From: Multifurca ochricompacta
Lineage: Eukaryota; Basidiomycota; Agaricomycetes; Russulales; Russulaceae
Reading direction: 5' to 3'
Assembly: GCA_022496185.1 (NCBI GenBank)
Contig: WTXG01000410.1
Location: 1-24,798, forward strand
Length of the DNA: 24,798 bases
The notes under the pieces were generated by a model. The model saw only the letters and a program-made list of their open reading frames with translations, was not told where the DNA came from and did no database searches. Shown here piece by piece: positions 1-9,617 of the stretch. The translations under genes and the position numbers were made by a program. Positions within the stretch are counted from its first letter, which is position 1; the number at the start of each line of letters is the position of its first letter.

Positions 1-360
1 CACATCTATCCTGCCACAGATATCTTTGTCTCTAGGACACTACCCACTCGAAATCCTAGTGAACTACGAGAATTCCATCTTCATTGTTCTGCTCAGCTTG
101 CAACTCAAAGAGCCAATCACCTTGATGTCTACCATCTCTTGAGTGAAGCTAATCATATCACCACAGACCCCTGTACTTTGAAAACCTCCTTTGGCATCTT
201 CACATTGTCATCTCTGCCCCAGGAATAGTTGAAGAGTATTACTGGATCCATAGAAACATCCACAACTACTGTCTAGACCGTGCCTCCTTCGCCCAGCCTA
301 TCAAGTCTACTACACCTGGAACGCCCAAGGGTGGACTACATACTGCCTTAGCACCCACCT
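1..360 (+). pseudogene. El3 coding stretch upstream of the gag capsid region (N-terminal Gag or separate ORF)
   Basis: Frame 1 is open from the window edge to a stop at 226-228. The frame starting near 218 is then open until a TGA directly before the ATG at 363, where the reading continues into Gag. The simplest reading is one decayed frame with a single-base indel near 215-228 and one CGA-to-TGA change. The translation includes PTRNPSELREFHLHC and then HRNIHNYCLDRASF. It matches no domain I can name. It may be the N-terminal part of El3 Gag or a small upstream ORF. The 5' LTR and primer site of El3 lie left of the window. Confidence 0.35.
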
Positions 361-1817
361 GAATGACCTCAGAACGACCTCTTACTGCTGAAGAATTAGC
401 TCAAGTCCCCTTTGGCTTTACCCACCCTATCTTTGACTACAATGACCATGCTTTTGTTGCTACCTGGAAAGGAGACAACTACTACACTCAGACTCTTGGA
501 CACGACTGGAAAGCCTTCGGACAGTCGCATCCTTCCTGTAAACAAATATCTCAGTAATTTCCCTAACATCGATCTCATCAGCAACCTTGACCCCCACACA
601 TTCTATGGAACATACAACGGAAAGGAAGTCCATTGGTCTGACACCCATACAGTGTGGGTCTATCTTAATAACCACCGTGTCCAATTCCCAGTTGCTTCTA
701 TCACCTCAGACGAAGAAGAAGTATCCCAGTCCCTTGAAGCTGTAGAGCAATCCCTTCGTGCTATCACCCTCAGAACCCCCCCTACTCTCCCATCAATATC
801 CCTTGCCTCCACAACTACTGCCATTGCTTCACACCCTCCAAAGACACCAACACCTCTGAATATCATGAGTACTACTGCCACCTCCAGTGGAAAGATCCTG
901 GGATCATCCCCAGAATCTTTTGATGGCCAAGCTTCTAAAGCAGAATGTTTCTGGTCCCAACTAGCCAACTACTACTACCTGAATGAAGGTGCCTTCACTG
1001 ATGAGAGTAGATGAGTCTCCACAGCCCTCACCCACTTTAAACTTGATACACCAGCAGGAGAATGGGCCAGAGACCGCACCAACACTGCACTCCAAGCCAA
1101 CCCCCCTTCCTTTGGGACTTGGGACCACTTCAGAATTGACTTTGAAAAACAGTTCATTCCAGTAGAAAGTTGCCTCTTGTCTACCAAAGCCATGTATGAA
1201 ATTCGCCAAGGCACTCGCCCCTTCAATGACTGGTACCAAGAGTGGTCCACCCATGCTACTTGTGCTACAGTGGACGAAAACACCAAGATCTATGCCTTCC
1301 GAAGCATGATCAATCAAGGTCTAGGACAGAAACTCCTTGGACTATCCCCCCAGCCTACCACACTCTGTGATCTTGTCACTAAGGCCAGAGAATTTGATGC
1401 AGCATGGCACTTTATGGCAAGACCACCAAGCCTTGGCCTCCCACCTGCGCATTGGAGAGGCCACCACTGACAACCCAGAGACCCAAGTCAACTTTGTTGC
1501 CTCTCCCAGCCCAGAAACCCTAGCACCCCTCCACACACTACCAAGTTGACCCCAGAAGAAAAGAAGTATCAACAAGAAAACAAGCTTTGCTTCTATTGTG
1601 GGAAGCCTAATCACATTGCCAATCAATGTTGCAGCAAGACCAGGGCCATCCAAGGTCAAGGACCTCCTTGCCCTACCCCAGTAAGAGCCCTAGCTTCAGA
1701 AGAACACCCCCCCAAGCACCACGACCTCCCCCTGACTACCTCTCAGTATCTGCCACCAAGAGCTATGAAGATCCAGTACCATACATGATGGACAAAGACG
1801 GACCTTTGGATTTTTAA
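361..1817 (+). pseudogene. gag: El3 (family C Ty3/Gypsy) Gag, decayed
   Basis: This is the structural protein of an LTR retrotransposon. The reading starts near the ATG at 363 in frame 3, moves to frame 1 by an indel around 510-540, and moves to frame 3 again by an indel probably in the C run near 1707-1713. TGA stops at 1012 and 1468 stand where arginine codons fit. Order of parts: an N-terminal module with FYGTYNGKEVHW (about 600-640); a Retrotrans_gag-like capsid region (about 1050-1400, with GEWARD, FEKQFIPVES and FNDWYQEW); a CCHC zinc knuckle CFYCGKPNHIANQC at 1588-1629; and a proline-rich tail ending LDF-stop at 1815-1817. Pol follows in -1 register through a putative frameshift signal. 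The family assignment is secure. The exact start is uncertain. Confidence 0.8.
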
Positions 1818-1847
1818 CACATCCTACAGCTGCACTGTCTGTGAGGA
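1808..1847 (+). promoter_or_regulatory. El3 putative -1 ribosomal frameshift signal
   Basis: GGATTTT at 1808-1814 lies in the gag frame as G GAT TTT, immediately followed by the gag stop TAA. The pol frame is the -1 frame. After a 7-nt spacer, TCCTACAG (1822-1829) can pair with CTGT and AGGA (1839-1847, one bulged G), with a 9-nt loop. The X XXY YYZ format is the standard for -1 slippage, and GGAUUUU is the heptamer I recall from red clover necrotic mosaic virus. That it works here is inferred. Confidence 0.65.
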
Positions 1848-2568
1848 CTTCTTGTAACCCCAGTGTTCCTTGTATGAGCCGCTCTGCAGTCCTAGATAAC
1901 CTTGGTTTTGAGCATGTATCCTTGTTAGTGACTAGAAATGCTAGATCACCTTCTATTGTGCTCAAAGCAGAACTCATTGGATGAAACACTAGGAAGAAAA
2001 TCAGTGCATGTGCCCTAATAGATAGTGGGGCAGAAGGATTAATAATCCACCAAGACTATGCCAAAGCACATCACCTAACCTTGAGCACCCTTGCCAAGCC
2101 TCTCCAAGTCAAGAATGTGGATGGAACTAGTAATGCTAATGGAGCCATTTACCACACCACAACCCAAATTCTACAACTACCCCTCCGAGACCAATACCAT
2201 GAAGAACTTGCAGAGTTCTATGTCACTAATATAGGGGACCATGACATTATCTTAGGAACCAACTGGCTACATTGCCACAACCCAGAAGTAAACTGGAAAG
2301 ATGACACCCTGACCTTAAAACATTGCCCCACATCCTGCACCCTTACCATGACCCCTCTGACCTTTGCTTCAACACACCCCTCTTGCCCTGCTCTGTCTAC
2401 AATCACAGTAAAACCCCTGATGGACCAGACACTCATAGCAGCAGCAGAAACCTTTGCAGCCCTAATCACAAATCACCCCATGATTACTCCAGAAGAAGTA
2501 CCTCCCAAATTCATCGTCCACATCCGTGCCAAGACCACCATGTCTACTCAGATTGCTGCAGATCAAGT

Positions 2569-2573
2569 AAAGA
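2569..2573. repeat. Target-site duplication of El2 (left copy)
   Basis: AAAGA at 2569-2573 directly precedes the El2 5' LTR (TGTGACG). The same AAAGA at 20039-20043 directly follows the El2 3' LTR (GTGACA). A 5-bp duplication is usual for Ty3/Gypsy integrases. Confidence 0.93.
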
Positions 2574-2868
2574 TGTGACGCTTTTTGTCCATGTAATGGT
2601 TTGCGTGACTATCTGTAATGGTTTGTGACATGGTTGTGACATCTATGTCGCACGCATTTGAGATCTGTTCCCTATCTCCTTCACCATATGGTCTCTGTAG
2701 AGGGCGCAACCCCTCTTTTACACTCTTGTCCTATCCTATCTCACTCCAGGGCATAACCCCTGGAACCCATGACTACTGAGGTTACTTATCAGAACCTTCT
2801 GCTTAGCTTATATCTTCTGATGTACCTGTCACTGATATGCCTCTCTTTGATGTGCCTTTTCAATCATG

Positions 2869-2912
2869 TATTTAGACTGCTAGGTTACAGAGACAGACCC
2901 TAAGTCTGTTCT
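2869..2912 (+). promoter_or_regulatory. El2 LTR TATA-like box and predicted transcript start
   Basis: TATTTAG lies at 2869-2875. The sequence AAGTCTGTTCT at 2902-2912, 33 nt downstream, is exactly complementary to the 11 nt just after the 5' LTR (12266-12276). If transcription starts at about 2902, the mRNA 5' end could fold onto the primer site. The start site is inferred from spacing and complementarity. Confidence 0.55.
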
Positions 2913-3142
2913 CTTGTATCTAATACAGGTGTATTCAACTTCACAGAACCCCTCTTGAACTCCCTAAGTAGCAGCTTTGAGGAGCCTTCTTCCCAGTAGC
3001 TCTGCAGGGCTGATTGCCACTGCTTTCGACTTCGTTTTCTGCATGCATCCCCTCCATATTGTTGTGAGGACTTGAAACTTTGACCTGACTTAGATACTCT
3101 CTATCTGAACTCGAATCTTGAACACGCCCAGATCCTGAGGGC

Positions 3143-3147
3143 CTTTG
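3143..3147. repeat. Target-site duplication of El1 (left copy)
   Basis: CTTTG at 3143-3147 corresponds to CTTCG at 12214-12218. The uninterrupted El2 3' LTR has CTTCG at this place, so the left copy changed by a CpG transition. Confidence 0.85.
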
Positions 3148-3730
3148 TGTTATGACCAGGGCCCAGCAGCCCTATTTTCTTTACCCTCCCCAACAGGGAC
3201 CCCACTTGCCCACCGACGCTACACTTTCTCATTACCTCTCCCTCCTGGGATCCCTCGCATGCATTGCTCCCATCCCCGTGACTGTTGTTTAGACTTATGT
3301 ACTCACTGTTTGCTCATGATTGTTATCCTTATCTTCTTATCGTTACGACCAGACACTTACTTAATTCCCTATCAGAAGCCTGGCTTTATGCCCTGTGCTT
3401 TCGTATATTTGGGCCCACATGACTCCACTTTCTTATCTCGTAGACGCTCATCTCGATTACATATATAAGTCCGCTGTAACTACAATGTAGACCTCAGACT
3501 CAACTTATTGAATACATTGGTGTTTGTCTTCTGGACTTCCCCTTGAAACCTCTGACTCGTCTGTCTCAGTGCTTTTGGCACTTTCCCACTTAACATTGTC
3601 TTAGGGAGCAGCCCCTTTGACTTTGACTTGTCTCCCTTAAACTCCAAGAAGTCCTATTGGCTTCTTACCTGAACCCCTTGTCCAATGCTGTCGCACAAGT
3701 CATGCGGAATGTCCCACACCAGACATAACA
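3148..3730 (+). repeat. El1 5' LTR
   Basis: It begins TGTTATGACC and ends GACATAACA, and is 583 bp, the same length as the 3' LTR at 11631-12213. Every difference I found between the two is at a CpG of the inferred ancestor (for example cttgccc against ctcaccc, ccagacataaca against ccggatgtaaca). It holds a TATATAAG box at 3462-3469. Confidence 0.95.
3462..3506 (+). promoter_or_regulatory. El1 LTR TATA box and predicted transcript start
   Basis: TATATAAG is at 3462-3469. AGACTCAACTT at 3496-3506, 34 nt further on, is the LTR partner of the primer-binding site at 3733-3743. The same arrangement occurs in the El4 LTR (20590-20597 and 20624-20634) and in the El5 LTR on the minus strand (23145-23138 and 23111-23101). 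Confidence 0.6.
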
Positions 3731-3732
3731 TC

Positions 3733-3743
3733 AAGTCAAGTCT
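3733..3743 (+). promoter_or_regulatory. El1 putative self-priming primer-binding site
   Basis: AAGTCAAGTCT starts 2 nt after the 5' LTR. It pairs with AGACTCAACTT in the LTR except at two adjacent positions, and both mismatches trace to one ancestral CpG (AAGTCGAGTCT, kept in El4). No TGG-type tRNA primer site is present at the LTR edge. Tf1-type elements prime from 11 nt of their own mRNA 5' end. Confidence 0.6.
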
Positions 3744-3749
3744 CTCACA

Positions 3750-5261
3750 GTGGCTTCCAGCCACAGTCAGACCCTCTTCCGAGAAGAACTCATCGAATGC
3801 AGAGATGAGAATAATCTTTCACAGCAAGTACTTGGCTCTGCTGCCTGGAAAGACTTTGAATCCGAGTTTGGATACTATGTCTATCACAACGGAAGATACC
3901 AACTGGTAGAATACGATGGCGAGAAGAGAGTTTGGTATTGCATCCAATATTCGGATAGCCGACACTCTTGGGTCACTACAGGACCTGCCCCACCTGAATT
4001 TGGACTAGGCCCGTGGAGAGAAAACCCTCTGGCCATTATCACAGACTCTGAACCAGAAGAGTATGTAGAAGAACCCAGTGAAGAAGAAGCACCAGCATTA
4101 GCAGTGTCTACGTCTCTGGTTGCACTGGTAGTTGTCACGATCAGAGCCCCTGCTTTGACAACTCCACAGATATCGATACAATCCACATGAACCATCATCC
4201 CATCCCACCAACCCATGTCTACCATTGCCGCCCAACTCCCAGATCCTGCTCCACCAGCCCCTGTGGTGGCACCACCAAACATTCCCCCCCTTTGGGATGA
4301 CTGTCAGGAGTGCTACCCCAAACATTTACCAGAGACCACTCGCAGAGCAAAAAGTTCATGTTGGAGTTTACAACCTTTAAAAACTTCAATCATGATGTCC
4401 CACAGATTGTCAATCCATTCCAGCGTGCCAATCTGTTCCTCTCCTTGATTCAAGGGGATGCAGTAGACGACTGGACCATGGAACAGTTGGAGTGGTTGAA
4501 CGAGCAGGTTGAGAGTGGGTGTCGTACTACCAGCAAGGGTCTTTGGGAGACCATTGCCGACAGGTTCAAAGACGCCTTTACAGACAGGCAGGCCAAGCAG
4601 AAGGCAGCCTGGGAATTGAAATCCCTCAAAATGGAGAAAGGTGAACTAGATGCATACATCGCCAAGTTCAGAAGCCTGGCCAATAGAGCCGGCTATGACA
4701 CAGATGAGGAGGCAACACTAGACCTCTTCTCGCAAGGACTACCCAATCTGCTAGTCAAAAACATTATACAGTTCCATCATCCTCATGATTGGGACAGTTG
4801 GGTCGATGCTGCCCGACGGCAGCAACAAGATTACCTGGACTTCCAGACACAGTTTGGAGTCGACACCAAAAAGGGAAAACCCAAGACCAGTGGAAGGCCG
4901 CCTTCAGAGTAAAGCCTGCCCAGCATACCCAGCGGGATCCAAACGCTATGGATACCTCTGCAGATCGAGCCGAGCTCGGGCAGCGCTTACAGAGGATGAA
5001 TGGCAGACATTAATGAAAGAAGGATGATGCTTTCGCTGCAGGGCATTGGGGCATATGTCTTGGGATTGTCCCAAGAAGGGAGCACGTGCTGCTATGGCAA
5101 CTGTCACACCAGAAAGCCCTGCTCAGAATAACCCACCCACTGTGGACAAGAGGTCAAAAGAAGAGAAAGCTCAGGACATATGGGCTAACATGATGAAAGA
5201 GAGCGAGGAAGTGTGCGCCATTTTGGTAGAAAAGGCATTTGCGAAAAAGGATTTTTGTTAG
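3750..5261 (+). pseudogene. gag: El1 Gag, decayed
   Basis: This is the structural Gag of family A. It aligns along its length with El4 Gag (20875-22388). The start ATG seen in El4 is GTG here (3750). Compared with El4 there are three single-base losses, near 4285-4300, 4875 and 4960, and TGA stops at 4188 and 5025. Parts: an N-terminal module (GYYVYHNGRYQLVEYD, then VWYCIQYSDSRHSW); an acidic and proline-rich linker; a capsid-like domain at about 4310-4870 (DDWTMEQLEWLNEQ, ANRAGYDTDEEATLDLFS); and a CCHC knuckle CFRCRALGHMSWDC at 5028-5069. It ends KKDFC-stop at 5261, overlapping the frameshift signal into pol. Confidence 0.88.
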
Positions 5262-5289
5262 GCTCAAACCCATCAGCCTGGGCATGAGC
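5249..5289 (+). promoter_or_regulatory. El1 putative -1 frameshift signal
   Basis: GGATTTT (5249-5255) is in the gag frame as G GAT TTT, and the gag stop TAG follows at 5259. After a 6-nt spacer comes a two-part hairpin: GCTCA (5262-5266) pairs with TGAGC (5285-5289), and CCCA (5269-5272) pairs with TGGG (5279-5282), around the loop TCAGCC. El4 has the same layout with a changed internal loop. Pol is in the -1 frame. Confidence 0.72.
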
Positions 5290-8200
5290 ACTCCATGTCA
5301 CCTCTGTGTATGCTAGTCGGTTCAAATCATTAAAAATACCAGTTCATTTTGAAACTACACAGAGGACAGCCGACTGAGACATTTTAGTGGACTCTGGAGC
5401 CACAGATAACTTCATCCACCCACGACTAATCAGAATGATGGGTCTGGGAAGGCTGGCACTTCCCCAAGAAAAAAACATTTGGAACATTGATGGAACAGCC
5501 AATCGTGCCAAAAGATTACCCACTATATGGACCTAAACGTCCAAGTTGGGGAGATAATGAAGATTATTTGCTTCTTGATTACCAATCTAGGAGACGAAGA
5601 TCTTATTTTGGGATATCCATGGCTTGCTGCTTTCGAACCAAAAATTAACTGGGCCGATGTGACCATGGATAAAGACTTGTACCTGACCATTGTCACATCG
5701 CTGGGATATGATTATGCAGTCAGGCATCCAGTAGTCAGGACCACACATACAGAGGGAGAAGATGACCTTGGTCATTGTTATGTCACCAAAGCGTCAGAAC
5801 TGGCCCAGAAGGCAGTACAAGGGCAGGTTGAGAAGACTTATCATGACATAGTGCCAAGCGTTTATCAGCGGCATTGGAGGGTATTCTCTGAAGAGGAGTC
5901 ACATCGCTTCCCCCCAAAGCGACCATGGGATCATGCCATCGACCTCCTCCCCAATACGCCAGCTGCTATAGATTGCAAAATCTATCCACTATCCCAAACT
6001 GAGCAGGTGGCACTCACTGAGTTCCTTGAAGAGCATCTAGCCAAGGGATACATTCACCTGTCCAAATCACAGTATGCCTCACCCTTCTTCTTCATCAAAA
6101 AGAAGGATGGCAAGCTGTGACCAGTCCAGGACTACTGAAGGATTAACATGTACACAGTGAAAAACGCCTATCCCCTACCCCTCATTTCTGAACTCATTGA
6201 CACCATGCGGGATAAGTCCCTCTTCTCAAAAATGGATGTATGCTGGGGCTACAATAATGTCAGAATCAAAGAAGGTGACCAGTGCAAAGCAGTGTTTAAA
6301 ATGAATCAAGGATTGTTTGAGCCAAATGTCATGTTCTTTGGACTTACAAACTCACCAGCGACATTCCAATCCATGATGAACCACATCTTCTGAGACCTCA
6401 TCCTTACCGGCGAGGTAGTAGTCTACATGGATGACATCCTGGTTGCCACCACCAACGATTTAAATCACCATCGAGAGTGAGTGCATCAGGTGCTAGATAT
6501 ACTGCATGAACATGATCTATATCTTAAACCTGCAAAGTGTTCTTTTGAGCAGCAAAGTGTCGAATACCTAGGAGTTATCCTGGAGGGAGGACGAGTGCAT
6601 ATGGACCCCGTTAAGGTACAAGGAATCCGGGAATGGCTGACACCAACCTGTGTCAAGGATGTCTGATCCTTCATTGGATTCTGTAATTTCTACCAACATT
6701 TTGTCAAGGGATTCTTGGGCATTGCATGGCCCTTAAATGACCTCCTGAAAAAGGATGTGCCATGGCATTGGAACGCCGAACAACAACAAGCATTCAAGCA
6801 GATCAGAGACCTGGTTGGCTCAGAGCCAGTACTCGCCCAACCTGACCTGAGTTGCCCCTTCGAATTAGAAGTGGACACCTCCCACTTTGCGAATGGGGCA
6901 GTGCTGTATCAAAGAGACAGTTTGCAAGTGCTTCACCCAGTGGCATACTATTCAGAAACCTTTTCATCCGCTGAGCAAAATTACGACATTTGGGACTGAG
7001 AACTCTTAGCCATAGTCAAGGCACTGCGACATTGGCAGCCATATCTTGCAGGGAATCCTCACAAAACCATCATCTACACCGATCATTCCAACTTATTGTA
7101 CTGGAAAGAACCCCACAAGATCAGTCGACACGTAGCACGAGAGGTCCTAGAGCTTGAGGAGTATGACTTCACCTTGAAGCACATTGCAGGAAGTCAGAAT
7201 GCACAAGCGGATGCACTGTCATGAAGGCCAGACATGCACACAGGGGAAGATGACAATGACAATGTAACCATCCTCCCAGAAGAGGTGTTTGCAAAGACAG
7301 CCATAGTCAGCCTTCATGATATGGACCTGTGGGCACAAGTCTCACAGAACATGAACCCAGAGCTATGTCACTCATGGGCTGACGCACATAATCTGAAGGA
7401 AGTTAACAGCCTTTGGTGGAAAGATGGAGATCGACTCGTTGTCACCAGTGGCGACAACATTAAGTGGGGGGTGATCCATTTTCACCATGACCTCCCCTCT
7501 GCTGGCCACCCTGGCATCGCCAACACTTACGCTCTTGCCAAACACAATTACTGGTGGCCAAACATGAAAAAGGATGTAGAAGACTATGTGAAAGGATGCG
7601 CAGACTGCCAGGCCAACAAAGTGAATACACACCCGCACCCACCAACAGTGTTTCCCATCACTCCCACTACTTCTCTGCCATTTCAGACAATTGCCATGGA
7701 TTTCATAGTCAAACTACCCAATTCCAGAGGCTTTGACTCCATTTTGACCATCACAGACCACAACTGCTCCAAGGCAGTGCTCTTCATACCATGCAAAGAA
7801 TCTATCACAGCTGAAGGAGTAGCCAAACTCTATCTTGACCACATCTACCGACATTATGGCCTCCCAGAAAAAATCATCTCCGACTGAGACCTGCACTTTA
7901 CTTCAACGTTCACCAGGGCGTTATGCAAAGTCCTGGACATAAGACAAAATATCTCGACAGCCTACCACCCCCAAACAGATGGACAGTCAGAGCACACTAA
8001 TCAGTGGCTGGAGCAATACCTCTGATTCTGGTGCAACAGACGACAGGACGATTGGGCAGACTGGCTGGCAACAGCAGAATTCACGCATAATTCCTGGCCT
8101 AACGGCACAACAAAGACCCCCCATTTTCCCTTATCATGGGTTGGGTACCATGCACCACATGGACCAACAAGCCTACAAACGTTCCCACAACCTCACAATG

Positions 8201-8710
8201 ACTTGACCAATGGGACAAGATCCAGAAATCCACCAATGAAACTTGTTAAAGGCACAACAGATCCTATTGGATAAACCCTCAAAATTCACACCTTATCAAG
8301 CCAATGAACAGGTCTGGCTAGAAGGGAAGCACATCCACACGTCACACCCCACAGCTAAATTGGCACCCCGACGTCATGGGCCCTTCAGAATCATGAGGAA
8401 GTTATCGGATGTGTCATATGAGCTTGAACTCCCTCCCACATGGAAGATTCACCTGGTCTTCCACGCTAAGCTTCTGACACCATACAAGGAGACGTCCATT
8501 CATGGGGAAAACTTCCCAAGACCCCCACTGGAGTTAATTGATGGAGAAGCAGAATGGGAAGTGGAGCAGATTGTAAACTCTGCCTATCAAGGCCGAGGGC
8601 ATAAACTGCATTACCTGATCAAGTGGAAGGGTTTCCCAGACTCTGACAATTCATGGGAACCAGCTGGGAATATCTTTGCCCCGGACCTGATCACAGAGTT
8701 CCATGTATGA
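5249..8710 (+). pseudogene. pol: El1 Pol: protease, reverse transcriptase, RNase H, integrase, chromodomain
   Basis: Entry is by -1 shift. A single-base loss near 5510 moves the reading to frame 1, which then runs to about 8200 with no TAA, TAG or indel but with TGA at 6118, 6136, 6391, 6478, 6664, 6997, 7222, 7885 and 8023. Where copies can be compared, these are arginine codons. Earlier TGA codons are at 5285 (CGA in El4) and 5375. Indels near 8205-8245 lead to frame 2. Landmarks: protease DSGATDNF from 5390; RT core with YMDD at 6424-6435; RNase H (VDTSHFANGAVL, IYTDHSNLLYW); integrase HHCC zinc domain (FHHDLPSAGHPG ... CADC); catalytic Asp in AMDF, Asp at 7882 and Glu at 7990, spaced as D,D35E; GPF motif near 8378; chromodomain from about 8555, ending EFHV-stop. 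Chromodomains are thought to direct integration to marked chromatin. Confidence 0.93.
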
Positions 8711-8809
8711 CATCCCCAAGTGCCCAGGAATGATTAAAAAGGGAGTAGGCTCCCAACTTCTTTCCCCCAGAACAACACTTCACCAGCAACATCCTAAACT
8801 ACAACCAAC
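8711..8809 (+). other. El1 pol-ORF3 spacer
   Basis: This is 99 nt between the pol stop and the ORF3 ATG. It holds an A-rich TTAAAAAG at 8734-8741 and a pyrimidine-rich run ending in CAG (8756-8770) that resembles a fungal 3' splice acceptor. Either could serve expression of ORF3 from a separate or spliced transcript. This is inference only. The matching El5 spacer (24692-24748, minus) is shorter, with TTAAAAGG and ACCCAG. Confidence 0.3.
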
Positions 8810-9617
8810 ATGTCTTCCTCTTTCATCGCTGCCTCCGCTGCCATCAACACCTTTGCTGCCACCACTGTGGTCATGGAGGCTTTTCCTTCCACTCACCCCT
8901 CCACTCGTCCCTCTTCCCCCATTGACTATGAAGCTGCTGAAGAACGAGTTAAGACCCAGTCGCCTAATCCCAATGACGACTTTACGCACTCTGAAGAACC
9001 CCACCCAAACGACCTCCTCGACATGGAACAAGATGATGATGTACCCAAGTTCCCCTTTTTCACCAACAACCCAAATTCCTCCATGTACTTTCCCCTTGAA
9101 ATCACCATGGCCAACGGAGAAAAGGTCATAGCTAAGTACATATTTTACACCAACAGAGGAATGGATGTCGCAGGGTGTATGAAAAAGGATGGGCCTGTCT
9201 ACGGGGCCCCAGTTTACTTGGAAGAACGATACACAGGTCGTCTTCACCACACAATGAGTGATGAACAGTTGGGACACCTTGCAGCTGACGACCCCTGAGC
9301 ATTTGCAATCAACAAGGTGTTGAATGACATGCGGCTCCCACGTCTCAAAGCCAAAGTAATGAGACTGCAGAAAACCCTTATGCTTTGCACCATGCTCAAC
9401 ATCCAATATAAAGAATATGCAAAGCAAATGACAAGGCTCACAAGGGGGATGTTCCAAGTGGAGCAGGAGTTGACAGAGATTCGGAAGAGGCTAGAGAAAG
9501 GGGACGCATATCAGACAATTGCCGAGAGGTATGCAGACACCTATGCACAGCCCCTCCCCCCACAATCACTAGGAGTGGCACCACAACTGCTGCCAAACCA
9601 ATTTGAGATGCCATGTA
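8810..9617 (+). pseudogene. El1 ORF3, N-terminal part (accessory zinc-cluster protein)
   Basis: This extra gene lies between pol and the 3' LTR and aligns with El5 ORF3 (24691-23492, minus) without gaps that break frame. It starts at ATG 8810. It has a Ser/Thr/Pro-rich acidic N terminus; a conserved middle (AKYIFYTNRGMDVAGCMKK, YGAPVYLEERYTG); and a heptad-like helical region (LPRLKAKVMRLQKTL, then MFQVEQELTEIRKRLEKG). A TGA at 9296 replaces an arginine-like position (El5 keeps R). The reading is cut at 9616 by the Tc1-derived insert and continues at 11212. There is no signal peptide or membrane segment, so it does not look like an envelope protein. Function unknown. Confidence 0.75.

Larger units (their letters stand above)
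1808..2573 (+). pseudogene. pol: El3 Pol part 1: aspartic protease and linker
   Basis: The frame is entered by -1 shift from gag and runs open except for a TGA at 1982-1984, where arginine is expected (LIG-stop-NTRKK). The protease motif DSGA begins at 2021, preceded by hydrophobic CALI and followed by a typical retropepsin continuation. The second signature, DIILGTNWL, is near 2247-2273. The protease would mature Gag and Pol. The reading stops at 2573, where El2 is inserted, and resumes at 20044. Joining the flanks across the AAAGA duplication gives gta aag acc cct aca, an uninterrupted frame. Confidence 0.85.
2574..3147 (+). repeat. El2 5' LTR, first part
   Basis: It starts TGTGACG and matches 19409-19994 of the 3' LTR nearly base for base. 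The differences I can read are CpG transitions plus one 11-bp tandem duplication present only in the 3' copy. It ends at ctttg, where El1 is inserted, and the remaining 45 bp are at 12219-12263. Confidence 0.93.

Noticed and set aside
3731..3760. A tRNA-type primer-binding site beginning TGG near the El1 LTR end (gtggcttcc).
   Set aside because: It lies about 20 nt from the LTR, overlaps the gag start and is ordinary coding sequence in El4. The 11-nt self-complementary site is closer and matches the LTR.
6118..8025. Recoding of UGA as a sense codon, or stop readthrough, to explain TGA-only interruptions.
   Set aside because: Sister copies have CGA at several of the same codons and the LTRs show the same CpG transitions in non-coding sequence, so mutation explains the pattern.
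8780..9457. A 225-codon antisense ORF opposite ORF3, and many other antisense ORFs over gag and pol.
   Set aside because: The sense strand carries the conserved protein in both El1 and El5. The antisense frames have no recognisable motif and arise from codon bias.
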